DNA of 59,604 nt from CAYRGS01 sp964423875 (GTDB taxonomy: Bacteria; UBA8248; JACPRG01; G963555815): positions 1 to 59,604 of the forward strand of contig CAYRGS010000008.1 of the NCBI GenBank assembly GCA_964423875.1. The letters run 5' to 3'. Shown here in pieces: positions 58,839 to 59,604 of the stretch. Every line of letters begins with the position of its first letter. The first letter of the stretch is position 1. The notes under the pieces are model-generated. The model saw only the letters and a program-made list of their open reading frames with translations, was not told the DNA's origin and did not search any database. A program made the translations under genes and the position numbers.

Positions 58839-59604
58839 GAGGTTTCCGGTTTCAGGATGAGGGTCGGCGGTGGATTGTCCGATTGATGGGAAACATAGGG
58901 GTCAAATTTTTCGTCAACGGGATAATCCCGATGTGTTTTAGGGTAGCACAGTTTTCAGAATTTTAAAGCTTCTTGCCGTTAAGCAGACAATGAGCCAAAA
59001 TTCCTGAATAGGTCCGACGCTTTTCGGAGGCCCCATTTGGAGAAAAATGAGGGACAGGATGGGAGCAAATTTTACATTTTAACATTTCCCAAGTTTCTCA
59101 CGAAGGCCGGGAAAGAGGAAAGGGGTGAGGAGTCTCATTCATGACGAACACGTTCCCCACCTGACAATCCCCGCCTGTCGTGGGTCGTGAAAACCCGGAC
59201 GCCAATCGGCGTCCGCAGCTTGTGCCCGCGAAACGCGCGGTTGCCGGGCCCGGCGGCCCGGTCCGGATGTAACACAATATAGGGTCTGACCCCATTACCC
59301 TGGTATTGTCTACTGCCAAGACTGGACGCCATCTCGTCCTCGGTAAGCGGAGTCCAAACAAGGGGGAAATGACGAAGGCTCCCAACCCGATAATTAAGCT
59401 CGTTTACACGCCGGCGTGGCATGATTTTCCAATGTCGAATACCACTCAGGTCAGGCTTTGTGGAACCCGAACTCCTGTTGACAGGTCCGGTAGAGAGGGG
59501 TCTAACCCGCATATCTCACAAAGCTGATGGTTTCGTGTTTCGCTTGGAGAAGGGATGGCCATCGGCGGTTTTGTCGTGTTGAAGGTGGCGGATACACGTA
59601 AGGG
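58839..59604. other. Terminal non-coding stretch carrying repeat copy B
   Basis: 766 bases without a supported gene. Repeat copy B fills 59067-59507. A GGGGTCAAATTT fragment lies at about 58900. The window ends before any downstream gene can be recognised. Confidence 0.6.
59067..59507. repeat. Long intergenic repeat, copy B (with about 130-bp insertion)
   Basis: Matches copy A from TTACATTTTAACATTTCCCA through TATTGTCTACTGCCAAGACT, then carries about 130 extra bases (roughly 59343-59466) before rejoining at CGAACTCCTGTTGACAGGTC. Contains an intact GGGTCTGACCC palindrome near 59282. Confidence 0.75.

Noticed and set aside
59440..59527. tRNA-like sequence at the end of repeat copy B
   Set aside because: Some spacing resembles a tRNA 3' half, but no GTTCGANTC T-loop, no paired acceptor stem and no anticodon arm can be built on either strand.
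1..59604. CRISPR arrays, rRNA, tRNA, integrase or transposase genes
   Set aside because: Looked for regular direct repeats with spacers, conserved RNA motifs and recombinase catalytic motifs; none found.

Overview
The window is a stretch of a GC-rich genome (clearly above 60% G+C by eye) from a Gram-negative bacterium. Evidence is a SurA-type periplasmic foldase, a Tat-exported lipoprotein-like enzyme, RodZ-like and hopanoid genes, and frequent GTG/TTG starts. Two 10-N runs (451-460, 20317-20326) and long C/G homopolymers suggest a draft, probably metagenomic, assembly. Gene content (Liv ABC transporters, CoA transferase, Na+-pumping decarboxylase, many MBL-fold enzymes) would suit an uncultured Desulfobacterota-, Methylomirabilota- or Tectomicrobia-like lineage, but the sequence alone does not settle this.

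Layout. 1-381: end of a RidA-like gene. 0.8-5.4 kb: branched-chain amino-acid type ABC transporter, with the binding protein divergent from livGFHM. 5.5-12.7 kb (minus): RodZ-like, AroE, Mfd, SurA-like and S4 proteins, several overlapping. 12.9-14.4 kb: a mercury-responsive-looking operon (see below). 15.2-22.8 kb (minus): DinG-like helicase, PurH, enoyl-CoA hydratase, two tandem MBL enzymes, a phosphoribosyltransferase. 23.2-32.1 kb: acetyl-CoA synthetase, polyprenyl synthase, DUF4321, Maf, a tandem isochorismatase protein, maleate isomerase-like, aminotransferase and hydroxyacid dehydrogenase genes. 33.9-38.2 kb: glutaredoxin, squalene-hopene cyclase, hopanoid phosphorylase and an SGNH protein. 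38.5-41.9 kb: Rieske oxygenase and an orphan molybdopterin dehydrogenase subunit. 42.1-48.1 kb: Na+-translocating methylmalonyl-CoA-type decarboxylase (alpha, small membrane, biotin and beta subunits), CoA transferase and GntR regulator, behind a promoter and leader terminator. 48.5-59.6 kb: GYD protein, OsmC-like protein, MBL lactonase-like enzyme, DUF255 protein, two TPM proteins and LemA, an MFS transporter, an amidohydrolase, and dispersed intergenic repeats.

The most notable content is three genes interrupted by an in-frame TGA exactly where the family has a redox or metal-binding cysteine. Each TGA is followed, after 19-22 nt, by a small hairpin with G in the first two loop positions, as in bacterial SECIS elements: a glutaredoxin (UAPC instead of CxxC), a zinc-ribbon protein (CPGU) and an OsmC-like protein (Sec at the peroxidatic position). 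The first two are adjacent and translationally coupled. They are followed by a MerE-like gene, a broken merT-like remnant and a MerR gene with the exact Hg(II)-binding cysteine spacing, and they lie behind a MerR-type promoter with a 19-bp spacer. I read this as a mercury-induced selenoprotein operon lacking merA, a possible selenol-based mercury-handling system. No selA, selB, selC or selD gene is in the window.
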